Assembly (NCBI GenBank): GCA_016927635.1
Contig: JAFGMJ010000259.1
Location: 1-5,767 of the forward strand
DNA: 5,767 nt
Direction: 5' to 3'
Source of the DNA: Actinomycetota bacterium
GTDB taxonomy: Bacteria > Actinomycetota > Humimicrobiia > Humimicrobiales > Humimicrobiaceae
Below the pieces are notes generated by a model that was not told where the DNA came from, did not search any database, and saw only the letters and a program-made list of their open reading frames with translations. Positions 4,152-5,767 of this stretch are shown one piece after another; the stretch's first letter is position 1, and every line of letters begins with the position of its first letter. The position numbers were made by a program, and so were the translations under genes.

Positions 4152-5767
4152 ATGGAGGAAAGCAAAGCAGCCCAGGTCTGGCACACATTATCTGCAGAAA
4201 GGACAATTGAGCAACTTGATACAGATATTTCAAAAGGCCTTTCCCAAAATGAGGCAGAAAGACGGCTTGACGAAAACGGGTTAAATGAGCTTGAAGAAAA
4301 GAAAGGCAGAAGTCCGTTCAAAATATTCATATCACAGTTTAATGACTTCATGATATGGATACTTATTGCTGCAGCATTGATATCAGGCATAATAATAAGG
4401 GAAATTGCAGACGCTGTTGTTATACTTATTATTCTTGTCATTAATTCCGTTCTTGGATTTGTGCAGGAATACCGGGCAGAAAAAGCCCTGCAGGCTTTAA
4501 AGGAGCTTGCTGCCCCTGCTGCTCTAATAGTAAGGGATGGCTCTGAAAAACAAATAATTTCCAAGCTCCTGGTTTCTGGAGATATAATCAAACTTTCCGG
4601 AGGGGATCTTGTGCCTGCTGATTGCCGAATCTTAAATGAGGTGAGTCTGCAGGCCAATGAATCAATAATAACCGGTGAGTCGCTTCCTGTGGATAAATCA
4701 ACCGATATTATAGAAAAAGAAAACATCCCCCTTGGAGATAGATTGAATATGCTTTTCAGCGGCACTACCGTCGTTAAGGGCAGATGCACTGCAGTTGTAA
4801 CAGGGACTGGTAAAAACACTGAGATAGGCAAGATTGCAAGCCTGGTTCAGCAGAAGGAAGAGATGACTCCCCTTCAGCAGGAGCTTAAGACTGTCGGTAC
4901 AAGAATTGGAATCATATGCCTTGCTGTAAGCGCGATAGTGTTTGCAGCCGGCATTATAAAAGGTTTTATGAATATTTCCCAGGGCCTTATAACTGCTACC
5001 AGGGCTGATATAATTTCAGAAATGCTGCTTGTGGCAGTTGCTCTTGCCGTTGCATCCATACCTGAGGGCCTGCCTGCAATTGTTACAATATCTCTTGCCC
5101 TGGGGGTACAGAAAATGGCAAAAAACAATGCCATTGTAAGAAGATTAAGTTCAGTAGAAACGCTTGGCAGCGTATCTGTAATATGCACCGATAAAACAGG
5201 TACGCTTACACAGAATAAAATGATTGTAAGAAAAATATTTCCCGGGCTTTCTGAATTCGAAGATTACAGCAATGCAAAAAAAGAAAGTGTGCCGGCAGGA
5301 ATTGAAGGCAGGAAAGTGCCGAGAGATAACCCTGCCTTAAGATTCTTAATTGAAAATGCAGTGCTTTGCAATGATGCACATTATCTTGATAAAAAAAGCT
5401 CAAAAATAGCTGGTGACCCGACAGAGGCGGCGCTAATCGAGCTTGGCTCTTTTTATTCAATAGATAAGACAAGCCTTGAATTTGTCTTTCCAAGGGAATA
5501 TGAAGAACCGTTTGATTCAGTGAGAAAAATGATGACCACTGTTCATAAAATATCTGAAGAGAGCCTTTTTACTGAAAAGGATAAAAGTATAGTACAAAAG
5601 TGTATTTCTGCTACCTGCAGCATTGAAAATAATGAAATAAATAAAAACGAAAAAAATATCCCGGCTTATATAATGTTTACCAAAGGCGCCCCGGAAGCGG
5701 TACTTAACAAATGCACAAAGATAATAAAGGATGGAAATGTTGAAGATCTTTCTGAAAATGATAAGGA
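4152..5767 (+). CDS. P2-type cation-transporting ATPase (calcium-pump-like), N-terminal part, cut by window end
   Basis: P2-type ATPases pump cations across the membrane using ATP through a phospho-aspartate intermediate. About 538 residues are visible with no stop, of roughly 900 expected, so the gene continues beyond the window. In order: an N-terminal cation-ATPase segment (WHTLSAE, then LSQNEAERRLDENGLNEL); helices M1 and M2 (about 66-107); the actuator domain with TGES at 174-177; M3 (about 253-273); M4 (about 291-322) with PEGLP at 304-308, the ion-site motif of Ca2+-type pumps; the phosphorylation motif DKTGT with Asp347; and the nucleotide domain with GDPTEAAL at 421-428, FDSVRKMM at 454-461 and KGAPE at 511-515. 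All catalytic motifs that should be visible are intact. There are no N-terminal metal-binding CxxC repeats, which argues against a copper/heavy-metal pump. Ca2+ is the likeliest cargo, but the deciding M5-M6 residues lie outside, so Na+, K+ or H+ pumping cannot be excluded. The start could instead be TTG at 4143, which has the better-placed AAGGA. Confidence 0.95.
   Translation, partial: MEESKAAQVWHTLSAERTIEQLDTDISKGLSQNEAERRLDENGLNELEEKKGRSPFKIFISQFNDFMIWILIAAALISGIIIREIADAVVILIILVINSVLGFVQEYRAEKALQALKELAAPAALIVRDGSEKQIISKLLVSGDIIKLSGGDLVPADCRILNEVSLQANESIITGESLPVDKSTDIIEKENIPLGDRLNMLFSGTTVVKGRCTAVVTGTGKNTEIGKIASLVQQKEEMTPLQQELKTVGTRIGIICLAVSAIVFAAGIIKGFMNISQGLITATRADIISEMLLVAVALAVASIPEGLPAIVTISLALGVQKMAKNNAIVRRLSSVETLGSVSVICTDKTGTLTQNKMIVRKIFPGLSEFEDYSNAKKESVPAGIEGRKVPRDNPALRFLIENAVLCNDAHYLDKKSSKIAGDPTEAALIELGSFYSIDKTSLEFVFPREYEEPFDSVRKMMTTVHKISEESLFTEKDKSIVQKCISATCSIENNEINKNEKNIPAYIMFTKGAPEAVLNKCTKIIKDGNVEDLSENDK

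Noticed and set aside
4115..4831. A 238-codon open frame on the minus strand
   Set aside because: It lies opposite the P-type ATPase, whose motifs are unmistakable on the plus strand. Its translation is a low-complexity Ser/Ile-rich sequence with no domain, as expected of an antisense frame.

Overview
This is an A+T-rich stretch of chromosome from a bacterium. It carries six protein-coding genes, tightly packed, and no RNA gene, mobile element or CRISPR array that I can recognise. The bacterial assignment rests on NrdR, a PlsY-family acyltransferase and Shine-Dalgarno-like sites. Frequent AGA/AGG and ATA codons fit a low-GC genome, probably of a poorly characterised, perhaps uncultivated lineage. 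I cannot name the taxon. The LpxL/HtrB-family acyltransferase does not by itself prove a Gram-negative envelope, because the same fold acylates other lipids in monoderm bacteria.

Layout. Positions 3-659 (+) encode an unrecognised protein with a membrane helix at each end and a long helical, heptad-rich middle. After an 85-121 base gap with a good extended -10 promoter and an 8-bp inverted repeat come a PlsY-family glycerol-3-phosphate acyltransferase (781-1428, +) and the NrdR repressor (1481-1936, +). Converging on nrdR is a minus-strand gene (1982-3166) for a bacterial relative of the archaeal/eukaryotic class I release factor aRF1/eRF1 (baeRF/Vms1-like). A 76-base divergent promoter region separates it from an LpxL/HtrB-like lysophospholipid acyltransferase (3243-4109, +). 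That gene is followed, probably in the same transcript, by the first ~540 residues of a P2-type cation-pumping ATPase (4152 to window end, +), which is cut by the window edge.

How the genes may fit together. The two acyltransferases and the two integral membrane proteins point to membrane lipid synthesis and membrane function. PlsY would make lysophosphatidic acid from acyl-phosphate and glycerol-3-phosphate. The LpxL-like enzyme would add an acyl chain to a later lipid. NrdR would repress ribonucleotide reductase genes that lie elsewhere. The set does not look like one dedicated pathway.

The most notable item is the aRF1-like protein: the overall aRF1 plan and C-terminal zinc ribbon are recognisable, but the GGQ catalytic motif appears replaced by a YRSQ stretch that keeps only the glutamine. 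The second is a PlsY homologue with intact motifs 1 and 2 but no recognisable motif 3. All assignments come from reading motifs by eye; no database search was run.
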